From the NCBI GenBank assembly GCA_964413535.1, contig CAYPTB010000014.1:1-45533 (forward strand): DNA of 45,533 bases, written 5' to 3'. Made by a program: the position numbers and the translations under genes. A model generated the notes under the pieces. The model worked only from the letters and a program-made list of their open reading frames with translations. It did no database searches and was not told the DNA's origin. This DNA comes from CAYPTB01 sp964413535. Lineage in GTDB: Bacteria > Planctomycetota > UBA1135 > GCA-002686595. Numbering within the stretch: position 1 is the stretch's first letter; every line of letters starts with the position of its first letter. Positions 34,629 to 42,742 of this stretch are shown piece after piece.

Positions 34629-35255
34629 CTACTTCGAGCAGAGCTCGATGATGAGCTGCTCTTGGATGGGATGGGGGACGTGCTCGCGACGGGGAACCCC
34701 GATCACGGACGCCTTCATCTCGTCGCTCTTGACCTCGAGCCAGTCGGGGATCGCCTGCGACTTGTTCACTTCGACGGCCTCGGAGACCATCTTCTTCGCC
34801 TTCGCGCGCTCGCGCACGGTGATCGCATCTCCGGGTCGAACCCGATAGGACGCGATGTCGACGAGCCTACCATTCACGGAGAAATGGCCGTGGTTGACCA
34901 TCTGTCGAGCATGGTTGCGCGAGAGCGCGAACCCCGACGCCAGGACCACGTTGTCCAGCCGGCGCTCGAGGAGGGACAGGAGGTTTTCGCCCGTGTTGCC
35001 CTTCATGCGCTCGGCGTCCTCGAAGTAGATCCGGAACTGGCGTTCCATCACGCCGTAGATCCGCTTGAGCTTCTGCTTCTCGCGCAGGTGAACCCCGTAG
35101 TCGGTCACCTTGATGCGCTTCTGCGCATGGACACCCGGCGGGTAGTCCCGGCGGGAGAGAGCGCACTTGTCCGCGAAGCAGCGTTGTCCCTTGAGGAAGA
35201 GCTTCATGCCTTCCCTGCGGCACAGCTTGCATTTCTTGTCGATGAGTCGAGCCAT
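34629..35255 (-). CDS. rpsD: 30S ribosomal protein S4
   Basis: This 208-residue S4 is a primary 16S rRNA binder. It is the zinc-binding form, with C9, C12, C26 and C31 (KKCKLC, RCFADKC). The S4 RNA-binding domain is RRLDNVVLASGFALSRNHARQMVNHGHFSVNGR. The start is ATG 35255, 19 bases after the rpsK stop. Alpha operon S4 is often the translational repressor of its operon; I could not see the target structure. Confidence 0.97.
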   Translation of the reverse strand: MARLIDKKCKLCRREGMKLFLKGQRCFADKCALSRRDYPPGVHAQKRIKVTDYGVHLREKQKLKRIYGVMERQFRIYFEDAERMKGNTGENLLSLLERRLDNVVLASGFALSRNHARQMVNHGHFSVNGRLVDIASYRVRPGDAITVRERAKAKKMVSEAVEVNKSQAIPDWLEVKSDEMKASVIGVPRREHVPHPIQEQLIIELCSK

Positions 35256-35274
35256 GGTCGTGTTTCCAGCGAGA

Positions 35275-35655
35275 TCAGGTCCGGCGGCGCTTGCGCGCGC
35301 GGCAGCCGTTGTGCGGTAAGGGCGTGACGTCCTCGATCGACAGAACCTTCAGGCCGGACGAATTGAGCGCGCGGATCGCCGACTCGCGCCCGGAACCGGC
35401 TCCCTTCACGCGCACCTCCACCTCACGCACTCCGAAGCGCATGGCCGCTGCCGCTGCGCGATCGGCGGCGCGCTGCGCGGCGAAGGGAGTGCTCTTGCGC
35501 GTGCCCTTGAAGCCCATCGTCCCCGCGGTGCCCCACGCCAGGGTTTCACCCGTGTCCGTCGTGATCGTCACGTGGGTGTTGTTGAAGGTCGCCTTGATGT
35601 GGACGATCCCCCTCGAGACGTGCTTGCGAACCTTCTTCTTGACCGACTTGGCCAT
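35275..35655 (-). CDS. rpsK: 30S ribosomal protein S11
   Basis: This 126-residue S11 has VSRGIVHIKATFNNTHVTITTDTG, WGTAGTMGFKGTRKSTPFAAQ and PLPHNGCRARKRRRT, the conserved C-terminus. It sits 3 bases after rpsM and just before rpsD. Confidence 0.97.
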   Translation of the reverse strand: MAKSVKKKVRKHVSRGIVHIKATFNNTHVTITTDTGETLAWGTAGTMGFKGTRKSTPFAAQRAADRAAAAAMRFGVREVEVRVKGAGSGRESAIRALNSSGLKVLSIEDVTPLPHNGCRARKRRRT

Positions 35656-35658
35656 GGA

Positions 35659-36042
35659 TTACTTCATCCCTTTCACGGACTTCTTCCCGGCGACCGTCTT
35701 CTTCGGACCCTTGCGCGTGCGGGCATTGGTGCGTGTGCGCTGACCGCGAACGGGTAGACCCCGTCGGTGACGCATGCCGCGGTAGCATCCGATGTCGCGC
35801 AGTCGGCTGATGCAGCCCGCCACCTGACGCCGGAGGTTGCCCTCCACCGTGTAGTTCTTCTGGATGTGGTTGATCATGGTGGTGACCTGCTCTTCCGTGA
35901 GATCGCCGGCCTTCATGCCACGATCGAACTTCAGAGCATCGCAGACCTCCAGTGCACGGGTCTTTCCGATCCCGTACAGGTAGGTCAGCGAGATCTCCAG
36001 GCGCTTGTGTGCGGGGATGTCGACTCCGATCACGCGGGGCAT
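35659..36042 (-). CDS. rpsM: 30S ribosomal protein S13
   Basis: This 127-residue S13 has the start MPRVIGVDIPAHKRLEISLTY, the helix-two-turn-helix region (LYGIGKTRALEV), IGCYRGMRHRRGLPVRGQRT and the basic tail RKGPKKTVAGKKSVKGMK. It follows rpmJ by 9 bases. Confidence 0.97.
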   Translation of the reverse strand: MPRVIGVDIPAHKRLEISLTYLYGIGKTRALEVCDALKFDRGMKAGDLTEEQVTTMINHIQKNYTVEGNLRRQVAGCISRLRDIGCYRGMRHRRGLPVRGQRTRTNARTRKGPKKTVAGKKSVKGMK

Positions 36043-36051
36043 GTGTCGCTC

Positions 36052-36171
36052 CTACTTGCCTTGACGCTGCTTGTGCCTAGGGTCCGCCTTGCAGATGACT
36101 CGAACGACGCCTCTGCGCTTCACGATCTTGCAATGCATGCACATCCGGCGGACGCTGCTTCGAACCTTCAT
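36052..36171 (-). CDS. rpmJ: 50S ribosomal protein L36
   Basis: A 39-residue reading frame (MKVRSSVRRM...HKQRQGK) too short for most gene finders. Zinc ligands C11, C14, C27 and His32 are all present, the classic L36 arrangement. ATG 36171 overlaps the infA stop by 4 bases (ATGA). It lies between infA and rpsM as in many bacteria. Confidence 0.95.
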   Translation of the reverse strand: MKVRSSVRRMCMHCKIVKRRGVVRVICKADPRHKQRQGK

Positions 36172-36407
36172 TTCCTGTCCCTTCGCCTGCGGTCGCCGCG
36201 ATACACGATGCGCCCCTTGGTCAAATCATAGGGCGACATCTCCACGGTGATCTTGTCCCCCGGGAGGATGCGGATGTAGTGCATGCGCATCTTCCCGCTC
36301 ACGTGAGCCAGGATCTCGTGCCCCGACTCGAGGCGGGCGCGGAACCTCGCGTTCGGTAGGGACTCCGTGACCACGGCCTCGACGGTGATGGGCTCCTCCT
36401 TGGCCAT
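36168..36407 (-). CDS. infA: Translation initiation factor IF-1
   Basis: This 79-residue S1-like OB protein starts MAKEEPITVEAVVTESLPNA at ATG 36407, which overlaps the adk stop by 1 base. RFRARLESGHEILAHVSGKMRMHYIRILPGDKI and PYDLTKGRIVYR match IF-1. A basic tail (RGDRRRRDRK) extends slightly beyond the usual 72 residues. Confidence 0.97.
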   Translation of the reverse strand: MAKEEPITVEAVVTESLPNARFRARLESGHEILAHVSGKMRMHYIRILPGDKITVEMSPYDLTKGRIVYRGDRRRRDRK

Positions 36408-37063
36408 CAGGCCCCTTCCTTGCGGGAGACCAAACGACTCAGGCTCTTGAAGACGGCGTCGGGACTGGGCTCGCCGTCGACCCGAGCCAGGAGTCCGCGC
36501 TCTTCGTAGTAGGCGAGCAACGGAGCCGTTTGCGCGTGATAGACGGCCAAACGCTCGCGCACGATCTCCGGACGGTCGTCGGCTCGCTGGTAGAGCTCCC
36601 CACCGCAAACGCCACATACGCCCGCCCTCGTGGGCGGATCGAACTCGGCGTGCTGGATGTTCCCGCACTCGCGGCACAGGAGCCTGCCGCTCGCCCGCTC
36701 CACGATCACCGCGTCGTCGACTCGGATGTCGAGCACGCGCACGCTCGCGCCCTCAAGACGAGAGTCCAGGGCCTTGGCCTGGGGCAGGGTGCGGGGGAAG
36801 CCGTCGAGGATGTAACCGTTCGCGCAATCCGGCTCGGCCACCCGGTCGAAGAGCATCTCGAGCACGAGATCGTCGGGAACGAGCTTGCCGGCCTCCATGT
36901 AGGTCTTGGCGCGCGAACCGAGCGGGGTCGACTGCTTCAGGTTCTCCCGCAAGAGATCGCCCGTGGACACGTGAGGGAGCGACGTGTACGCGCTCAACTT
37001 CTTGGCCTGCGTTCCCTTGCCGGCGCCGGGGGCCCCCATGAGGATCACGATGTCCATCGTCAT
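36407..37063 (-). CDS. adk: Adenylate kinase, zinc-lid form
   Basis: This 218-residue enzyme interconverts AMP, ADP and ATP. It has the P-loop GAPGAGKGT (10-18), HVSTGDLLR, GYILDGFPRT and a long LID with C130, C133, C150 and C153, the zinc-binding variant common outside proteobacteria. ATG 37063 overlaps the secY stop by 4 bases (ATGA); ATG 37057 is an alternative. It has its classical place after secY. Confidence 0.96.
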   Translation of the reverse strand: MTMDIVILMGAPGAGKGTQAKKLSAYTSLPHVSTGDLLRENLKQSTPLGSRAKTYMEAGKLVPDDLVLEMLFDRVAEPDCANGYILDGFPRTLPQAKALDSRLEGASVRVLDIRVDDAVIVERASGRLLCRECGNIQHAEFDPPTRAGVCGVCGGELYQRADDRPEIVRERLAVYHAQTAPLLAYYEERGLLARVDGEPSPDAVFKSLSRLVSRKEGA

Positions 37064-38481
37064 CCGCCTTGGCCGGCTCCGGCCTTGTCCCGGTCCGCGC
37101 CGGTCTTGGCCCACGCTCCGCCGCGCGGGGGGGTTCCCTTGCCGCGGCCGCCCCGTCCCCCACCGCCACCACCACCGCCGCGTCCTCCACGACCTCGTCC
37201 GCTGCCGCCGATCAGCCCGCTGTAGTTCTGCATCACGAGCTGGGCATTGAGGCGCTCGACGAGATCCATCGCGACTCCCACGACGATCAGCACCGAAGTC
37301 CCGCCGAGGAAGTAGGCCAAGTTCCCTTGCAGGGACGGAATGCTCGAGGTGACGAAGTTGGGCAGGATCGCGATGAGCGCCAGGAAGGCGGCGCCCGCGA
37401 GGGTGATGCGTTGCAGGATCCCCTTGAGGTACTCCGCGGTCTTCGAGCCCGGCCGGATGCCGGGGACGAACGATCCGTGCTCGCGCAAGTTGTCGGCGAT
37501 CTCGTCCGGTCGGAACATCAGGTTGTTCCAAACGAAGCAGAAGGCGAAGACGAGTCCGGCGCTGAGCGTCACGTAGACGAAGCCGTCGGTGTCGTACAGG
37601 ATCTGTGTGAGGGCGTCGAGACCGAGCGCCCCGAACAAGACGCTCGGGATGATGAACACGGCGGAGGCGAAGATGATGGGCATCACGCCGGCCATGTTGA
37701 TCTTGAGCGGAAGGTAGTGGAGCTGACCTCCGTACACCCGACGACCGCGCGTGTGGCGCGCGTACTGGATCGGAATCCGGCGTTCGCCCTTTTGGATGTA
37801 TACGACCACCAAGACGATCGATACCCAGATGGCGATCAGCGTGACGATGACGTTGTAGGGATCATCGTGGCGCTCGACGACTTGCCCGAGGCTGGCGGGC
37901 ATCTGCGCGATGATTCCCGCCATGATGATGAGGGAAGCGCCGTTCCCGACCCCGTGCTCGGTGATCAGCTCTCCGATCCACATCACGATCATCGCACCAG
38001 CCGTCAACCCGAGCACGACGACGAGGGCGAGCCCGATACCGACTTCGTGGCCGGGGGCGATGATCGCGTCATCCCCCACGAAGACGCCGAACCAGATGAA
38101 CAGAGCCTGCATCACGGCGATCGGAACGGTCGCCAGGCGCGTCCACTGGTTGATCTTCTTCTGACCGGAGGCGCCCTCCTTCTGGATGGCCTCCAATTGC
38201 GGCGAGACCTTCGCCAGCACCGAGAAGATGATCGATGCCGAGATGTACGGCATGATCCCTAGAGCGAACAGCGTCGTATTCCCGATGGCGCCCCCGGAGA
38301 ACGCCGACAGGAGACCGAAGGCCGTGTTTCCTTGGGTACTGAGGCTCCGGAGGAATTCCGGGCTCATCCCCGGTATCGGCACCTGGAACCCGACCCGATA
38401 CGCGAGCAAGAGCCCCAAAGTGTTGAGGATCTTCCTGCGCGTCTCGGGGGCTCGGAAGAGCTGTAGGACGGGGTTCTCCAC
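37060..38481 (-). CDS. secY: Preprotein translocase subunit SecY with Gly/Arg-rich tail
   Basis: This 473-residue translocon channel has the expected series of membrane segments, the cytosolic loop QKEGASGQKKINQWTR, IIMAGIIAQMPASL and GIRPGSKTAEYLKGILQRITLAGAAFLA. The membrane part ends about residue 424 at NYSGLIG. The last 49 residues are a Gly/Arg-rich stretch (GRGRGGRGGGGGGGGRGGRG, then TPPRGG...). Such a tail is not usual for SecY. The start ATG 38481 follows rplO. Confidence 0.95.
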   Translation of the reverse strand: MENPVLQLFRAPETRRKILNTLGLLLAYRVGFQVPIPGMSPEFLRSLSTQGNTAFGLLSAFSGGAIGNTTLFALGIMPYISASIIFSVLAKVSPQLEAIQKEGASGQKKINQWTRLATVPIAVMQALFIWFGVFVGDDAIIAPGHEVGIGLALVVVLGLTAGAMIVMWIGELITEHGVGNGASLIIMAGIIAQMPASLGQVVERHDDPYNVIVTLIAIWVSIVLVVVYIQKGERRIPIQYARHTRGRRVYGGQLHYLPLKINMAGVMPIIFASAVFIIPSVLFGALGLDALTQILYDTDGFVYVTLSAGLVFAFCFVWNNLMFRPDEIADNLREHGSFVPGIRPGSKTAEYLKGILQRITLAGAAFLALIAILPNFVTSSIPSLQGNLAYFLGGTSVLIVVGVAMDLVERLNAQLVMQNYSGLIGGSGRGRGGRGGGGGGGGRGGRGKGTPPRGGAWAKTGADRDKAGAGQGG

Positions 38482-38490
38482 GGTGATTCG

Positions 38491-38994
38491 CTACGGCTCT
38501 TGGACCTCGGGGGATTCGACTCCCGTGCTGCGACTCTCGAGGCCCCGCGCGTCGAGTACGACGATCGATCCGCCGGCCGCGGTGATCTTCTCCACCGCGC
38601 TCGCCGAGAACTTCTGCGCCCGAACGGTCAAGCGACGTTCGAGCTTCCCATTGCCCAGCACCTTGAGCTGTGGGGTGTTCATGCTCGCGAGGCCTCGAGC
38701 GATCACGCCTTGGAGATCGACCGTGTCGCCGTCCGCGAAGGCCTGCAGGCCCTCGACATTGATGACGGTGTATTCCTTGCGGAAACGCGCGTTGCTGAAG
38801 CCTCGCTTCGGAATGCGGCGGTAGATGGGCATCTGGCCGCCCTCGTAACCCGGGCGGCGCGAGGAGCCGGATCGGGCTCCCCAGCCCTTGTGCCCGCGAC
38901 CGGAGGTCTTGCCGTTCCCGCTACCCGGACCGCGACCGACGCGCTTGCGCGTCTCGTGCTTGATGCCCTTCAGACAGACAGTGTGGACGTCCAT
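38491..38994 (-). CDS. rplO: 50S ribosomal protein L15
   Basis: This 167-residue L15 has the glycine-rich KRVGRGPGSGNGKTSGRGHKG region, FEGG-like YEGGQMPIYRRIPKRGF and the C-terminal VEKITAAGGSIVVL. It begins 4 bases after the rpsE stop, so rpmD (L30), which is often here, is absent. The tail LESRSTGVESPEVQEP is a bit longer than usual. Confidence 0.95.
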   Translation of the reverse strand: MDVHTVCLKGIKHETRKRVGRGPGSGNGKTSGRGHKGWGARSGSSRRPGYEGGQMPIYRRIPKRGFSNARFRKEYTVINVEGLQAFADGDTVDLQGVIARGLASMNTPQLKVLGNGKLERRLTVRAQKFSASAVEKITAAGGSIVVLDARGLESRSTGVESPEVQEP

Positions 38995-38998
38995 GGGC

Positions 38999-39508
38999 TC
39001 AGATCTCCACGCCGCGCAACGCGGCGACCTCGGCGGGCGTGCGAAGGGAAGCGAGCGCGAGCAAGGTCGCCTTCACGGCGTTGATGGGGTTCGTCGAGCC
39101 GTAGCACTTCGTGAGGATGTTCCGGATGCCGGCCATCTCGCACACGGCGCGCACCGATGCTCCAGCGATGATGCCCGTGCCTTCGGCCGCCGGGATCAAG
39201 CGGACTTGCGAGCCGCAGAACAGACCCGTCGCTTCGTGGGGAATGGATCCGGCCGCCGTTACGGGCACACGCATGAGGTGCTTGCGTCCGTCCTTGGCCG
39301 CCTTCTCGATCGCGCCGGGCACCTGACGAGCCTTGCCGAAGCCGCACCCGACCAAGCCCCCGCGATTGCCGACGACCGACAGCGCCGAGAACGAGAACCG
39401 CCGGCCGCCCTTGACGACCACGGCGCAGCGGTTGATCTTCAACAGCACTTCGCCGAGGTTCTGGAGCTCGGCGACTTCGGTGTTGTCGAGGTACTGGATC
39501 TCGTGCAT
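38999..39508 (-). CDS. rpsE: 30S ribosomal protein S5
   Basis: This 169-residue S5 has INRCAVVVKGGRRFSFSALSVVGNRGG, a double-stranded RNA-binding-like fold, then GSIPHEATGLFCGSQVRLIPA and GTGIIAGASVRAVCEMAGIRNILTKCYGSTN. It is essential for decoding fidelity. It lies between rplR and rplO. Confidence 0.97.
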   Translation of the reverse strand: MHEIQYLDNTEVAELQNLGEVLLKINRCAVVVKGGRRFSFSALSVVGNRGGLVGCGFGKARQVPGAIEKAAKDGRKHLMRVPVTAAGSIPHEATGLFCGSQVRLIPAAEGTGIIAGASVRAVCEMAGIRNILTKCYGSTNPINAVKATLLALASLRTPAEVAALRGVEI

Positions 39509-39517
39509 CGAGGGCTC

Positions 39518-39886
39518 CTAGAACTTCAGCCCGGCTTCGCGGGCGGCGTCGGCCAGCGCTTTCACGCGACCGGTGAACTTTGCGAGGCCGCGATCGAAGA
39601 CCACGCTCTCGACGCCGGCTTCGACGGCGCGCCGGGCGATCTCTGCTCCCACGAGCTTGGCACGGTCGGTCTTGGTCTTGCCGGATTGCTCGTCCTGAAC
39701 GCTCTTCGCCGCGCTTCCGAAGGCGCAGACCGTCCTGCCCTGCGCGTCGTCGATGACCTGGGCGTAGATGTGCTTGGAACTGCGGAACACGGACAAGCGG
39801 GGGCGGTCGGACACGTCCCGGATGTGCGAGCGCACGGAGCGCTTGCGGCGCTCGCGACGACGGATGTTCTTCTTCTCGACGTTCAT
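39518..39886 (-). CDS. rplR: 50S ribosomal protein L18
   Basis: This 122-residue 5S rRNA-binding protein starts MNVEKKNIRRRERRKRSVR at ATG 39886, after an unrelated upstream open stretch. DRPRLSVFRSSKHIYAQVIDD and FDRGLAKFTGRVKALADAAREAGL are the L18 signatures. Confidence 0.97.
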   Translation of the reverse strand: MNVEKKNIRRRERRKRSVRSHIRDVSDRPRLSVFRSSKHIYAQVIDDAQGRTVCAFGSAAKSVQDEQSGKTKTDRAKLVGAEIARRAVEAGVESVVFDRGLAKFTGRVKALADAAREAGLKF

Positions 39887-39888
39887 CG

Positions 39889-40437
39889 CTAGCTCCCGAA
39901 GCTCTTGCCGGCCTTGCGACGCACGAACTCGCCCTGGTAGCGGATGCCCTTGCCCTTGTAGGGCTCCGGCGGCCGGATGGATCGAATGATGGCGGCCGTC
40001 TGTCCGACGGCTTGCTTGTCGACGCCCTTGACGACGACCGTCGTGGGGCTGGGCGTCTCGACTTCGATGCCCTTGGGCATCGGAACCTCGACCTGGTGGC
40101 AGTAGCCGATGTTCAGGACGACCTTGGTCTTCTGTGCCTGCGCATTCCAACCCACGCCGACGATGTCGAGCGACTTCGTGTAGCCGCGGGAGACTCCGAC
40201 GACCATGTTCTGCAGAAGGGCTCGCGTGAGCCCGTGGTAGGCCTTCGTGCGGCGCGGGTCACCCGTGCCGTTCGGCGTGAGCCGCGCCTCCTTGGCGTCG
40301 AGCTCGAGGTCGATCTCCGGTCGCAGCGAGAGCTCGAGTTGGCCCTTCGGCCCCTTCACGAGCACGTGGCGCTCTGCGTCCTGCGTGATCGTGACGCCGG
40401 ACAAGATGGGAATCGGGAGCTTTCCGATGCGGGACAT
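39889..40437 (-). CDS. rplF: 50S ribosomal protein L6
   Basis: This 182-residue L6 starts MSRIGKLPIPILSGVTI at ATG 40437, with YHGLTRALLQNMVVGVSRGY, LDIVGVGWNAQ and the hallmark RPPEPYKGKGIRY in the C-terminal half. It stands between rpsH and rplR. Confidence 0.97.
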   Translation of the reverse strand: MSRIGKLPIPILSGVTITQDAERHVLVKGPKGQLELSLRPEIDLELDAKEARLTPNGTGDPRRTKAYHGLTRALLQNMVVGVSRGYTKSLDIVGVGWNAQAQKTKVVLNIGYCHQVEVPMPKGIEVETPSPTTVVVKGVDKQAVGQTAAIIRSIRPPEPYKGKGIRYQGEFVRRKAGKSFGS

Positions 40438-40440
40438 GGC

Positions 40441-40836
40441 TCAGTACACCTTGCAGAGGATCTCGCCGCCGACGCCCAGCTTGCGTGCGGCTCGGTCGGA
40501 GACGACGCCGTTCGGCGTGGAGAGGACCAAGACACCCATGCCACGCAAGACGCCGGGCAGCTTCCTGGCACCTGAATACACCCGGCACCCGGGCTTGCTG
40601 ACGCGATCGATCACGCGGATGACGTTCTCGCCGTCCGGACCGAACTTGAGGTCGATCACCAAGTCACTCGTGGGAGCCTTCGAGACGACTTCGTAGCGCG
40701 CGAGGAAGCCTTCTTGAACGAGAACCTCCGCGATGCCCACCTTGAGTCGCGAAGCGGGCATGGTGATGCGGCGACGACCGATGCGGTTCGCATTGCGAAT
40801 CCGCGTCAGCATGTCGGCGATGGGGTCGGTCATCAT
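40441..40836 (-). CDS. rpsH: 30S ribosomal protein S8
   Basis: This 131-residue S8 starts MMTDPIADMLTRIRNANRIG at ATG 40836, chosen because GGAG lies about 10 bases upstream (the ATG 3 bases later is possible). It ends STPNGVVSDRAARKLGVGGEILCKVY. S8 often represses spc operon translation; no target fold was worked out here. Confidence 0.96.
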   Translation of the reverse strand: MMTDPIADMLTRIRNANRIGRRRITMPASRLKVGIAEVLVQEGFLARYEVVSKAPTSDLVIDLKFGPDGENVIRVIDRVSKPGCRVYSGARKLPGVLRGMGVLVLSTPNGVVSDRAARKLGVGGEILCKVY

Positions 40837-40849
40837 GGCGATCGATCTC

Positions 40850-41035
40850 CTACCAGGAGGCCTTGCGCATTCCCGGGATCTCGCCGCGCAGAGCATGGTC
40901 GCGGAGACAGATCCGGCAGATACGGAACTTGCGATACACGGCGCGTTGTCGACCGCACATCTGGCAGCGCGTATAGGCTCGCGTCGAGAACTTCGGTTTC
41001 CGGCGCGACTTGATGATGAGGGAGGTCTTGGCCAT
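40850..41035 (-). CDS. rpsN: 30S ribosomal protein S14, zinc type (uS14 type Z)
   Basis: A 61-residue short S14 with zinc ligands C24, C27, C40 and C43 (RCQMCGR, ICRICLR) and the RDHALRGEIPGMRKASW end. It belongs to the zinc-bound short form, not the long C-less form. Confidence 0.97.
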   Translation of the reverse strand: MAKTSLIIKSRRKPKFSTRAYTRCQMCGRQRAVYRKFRICRICLRDHALRGEIPGMRKASW

Positions 41036-41046
41036 CGATCGATTCC

Positions 41047-41586
41047 CTAGCTCGCGAAGGGCATACCGAGTTCCTTGAGCAGGAAGAAAGCCTGCTCATC
41101 CGTCTTGGCGGTGGTCACGAAGGTCACGTCCATTCCCTGGGTGTACTCGACCTTGTCGAAGTCGATCTCGGGAAAGACCGTCTGTTCGGAGAGGCCGAGG
41201 CTGTAATTCCCTCGTCCGTCCAGCTTGTTCTTCACGCCGCGGAAGTCGCGGATCCGCGGAAGCACGACGCTGATCAAGCGATCCGTGAACTCCCACATGC
41301 GCTCCCGCCTCAGCGTGACCGCGACGCCGATCGGCATGCCTTCCCGCAGCTTGAAGCCTGCGATGGACTTCTTGGCCTTTCGCACGGTGGGCTGCTGTCC
41401 GGTGATCGTCGCCAGGTCGCGTACTGCGGCGTCGATGCGCGCCTTGTTCTCCACCGCGCCCGAGCACCCCATGTTCACGACGATCTTCGTCAGCCGCGGA
41501 GCGGCCATGTGGTTCTCGATCCCGAAGCTCTTCATGAGCTTGGGACGAATCTCTTGGCTGTACATCTCTTTCAGTCGCGGTGCCAT
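41047..41586 (-). CDS. rplE: 50S ribosomal protein L5
   Basis: This 179-residue L5 contacts 5S rRNA. It starts MAPRLKEMYSQEIRPKLM, then has PRLTKIVVNMGCSGAVENK, RKAKKSIAGFKLREGMPIG, DFRGVKNKLDGRGNYSLGLSE and MDVTFVTTAKTDEQAFFLL. One base separates its start from the rplX stop. Confidence 0.97.
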   Translation of the reverse strand: MAPRLKEMYSQEIRPKLMKSFGIENHMAAPRLTKIVVNMGCSGAVENKARIDAAVRDLATITGQQPTVRKAKKSIAGFKLREGMPIGVAVTLRRERMWEFTDRLISVVLPRIRDFRGVKNKLDGRGNYSLGLSEQTVFPEIDFDKVEYTQGMDVTFVTTAKTDEQAFFLLKELGMPFAS

Positions 41587-41587
41587 C

Positions 41588-41848
41588 TCAGGCCTCCGGC
41601 GCGCGTTTGCGCGTGCGCTTGCCCGTCTTCGGGTCGAGCAACATCACGTTGCTCGAGTGGATCCAGCATTCCTCCTGGACCCGCTCACCCTTGGGACTCG
41701 CCTGCGACGGTCGCTTGTGCTTCCAGCGCAGGTTGACGCCTTCGACGATCACGCGGCTCTGCTTCGTGAACACGCGCTTGATGGTTCCCTTGGTCCCCTT
41801 GTCGTTGCCCGAGATGACGACGACCTCGTCGCCGGTCTTGACGTGCAT
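41588..41848 (-). CDS. rplX: 50S ribosomal protein L24
   Basis: This 86-residue L24, an early assembly initiator, starts MHVKTGDEVVVISGNDKGTK at ATG 41848, which overlaps the rplN stop by 1 base. The KOW motif GDEVVVISGNDKGTKG is intact. RVIVEGVNLRWKHKRPSQ is the rRNA-binding loop. Confidence 0.96.
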   Translation of the reverse strand: MHVKTGDEVVVISGNDKGTKGTIKRVFTKQSRVIVEGVNLRWKHKRPSQASPKGERVQEECWIHSSNVMLLDPKTGKRTRKRAPEA

Positions 41849-42216
41849 CACACCACCTCCTGGGCCAGCGACACGATCTTCATGAAGTTGCTCTCGCGGA
41901 GCTCGCGAGCGACGGCGCCGAAGATGCGCGTGCCCTTGGGGTTGTTCTCCGCATCGACGATGACCATGGCGTTGTGGTCGAAGCGAACGTAGGAGCCATC
42001 CTCGCGCCGGGTGTTCTTGCGCACGCGGACGATGACGCCGCGCACGATGCTGCCCGGCTTGACCTCCGAACCGGGGATCGAATGTTGGACTGCGGCGACG
42101 ACCACGTCGCCCAGGCTCGCATAGCGCCGGTGCGTGCCCCCCAGGACCTTGATGCACCGAGCTTGCTTCGCCCCCGTGTTGTCGGCGACGTCGAGCATGG
42201 TCTGCATCTGGATCAT
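41848..42216 (-). CDS. rplN: 50S ribosomal protein L14
   Basis: This 122-residue L14 starts MIQMQTMLDVADNTGAKQ, with KPGSIVRGVIVRVRKNTRR, DGSYVRFDHNAMVIVD and GTRIFGAVARELRE. The 4-base ATGA overlap with rpsQ shows coupled translation. Confidence 0.97.
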   Translation of the reverse strand: MIQMQTMLDVADNTGAKQARCIKVLGGTHRRYASLGDVVVAAVQHSIPGSEVKPGSIVRGVIVRVRKNTRREDGSYVRFDHNAMVIVDAENNPKGTRIFGAVARELRESNFMKIVSLAQEVV

Positions 42217-42527
42217 GTGGGCACCTCCAGGTTCGCGGCGTCGCTACCGGGAATCTCATCGAGCTCGAACTTGGCGGCGCGGATCACGCGCAGGAGCCGC
42301 CAGCGCTTGCGCCGGGAGAGTGGCCTCGTCGACTCGATCTCCACGACGTCCCCGGGCTTGGCTTCGCCGTTCTCGGAATGCGCCATGTACTTCTTGTGCC
42401 GACGCACGAACTTCCCGTACTTCGGGTGCTTGAACGTCCGCTCGACCAACACCGTGATGGACTTCTCCATCTTGTTGCTGGTCACCGTCCCCCTGAGGGA
42501 TCGGCGGGTGCTGCGACTCGTCGCCAT
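42213..42527 (-). CDS. rpsQ: 30S ribosomal protein S17
   Basis: This 104-residue S17 starts MATSRSTRRSLRGTVTSNKM at ATG 42527. MEKSITVLVERTFKHPKYGKF and SENGEAKPGDVVEIESTRPLS are the S17 core. The C-terminal 20 or so residues are an extension beyond the usual end. It overlaps rpmC by 1 base and rplN by 4. Confidence 0.96.
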   Translation of the reverse strand: MATSRSTRRSLRGTVTSNKMEKSITVLVERTFKHPKYGKFVRRHKKYMAHSENGEAKPGDVVEIESTRPLSRRKRWRLLRVIRAAKFELDEIPGSDAANLEVPT

Positions 42528-42739
42528 CAGCGGGGCTCCTGGGCTCGAACGCCGGTCTTCCGTTCGTGAAGGACCGTCGTCGCTCGTGCGATCGACCGCC
42601 GTAGGATGCGGATCCGCGCGGGGTTGGCCGAAGTCTCGGTCGCGGCCTGGAAGCGCACGTCGAAGAGCTCCTTCTTCATGTTCTTCAGATCGAATCCGAG
42701 CTCGGCGTCGGTCTTGCTCCTTGCTTCCTCGATGTTCAT
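42527..42739 (-). CDS. rpmC: 50S ribosomal protein L29
   Basis: This 70-residue helical-hairpin L29 has EEARSKTDAELGFDLKNMKKELFDVRFQAATET and NPARIRILRRSIARATTVLHER. It lies between rplP and rpsQ. The tail KTGVRAQEPR is short. Confidence 0.95.
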   Translation of the reverse strand: MNIEEARSKTDAELGFDLKNMKKELFDVRFQAATETSANPARIRILRRSIARATTVLHERKTGVRAQEPR

Positions 42740-42742
42740 GGC

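Noticed and set aside
36168..37531. Extended frames upstream of infA and adk
   Set aside because: Homology and the 1- and 4-base overlaps place the real starts at 36407 and 37063.
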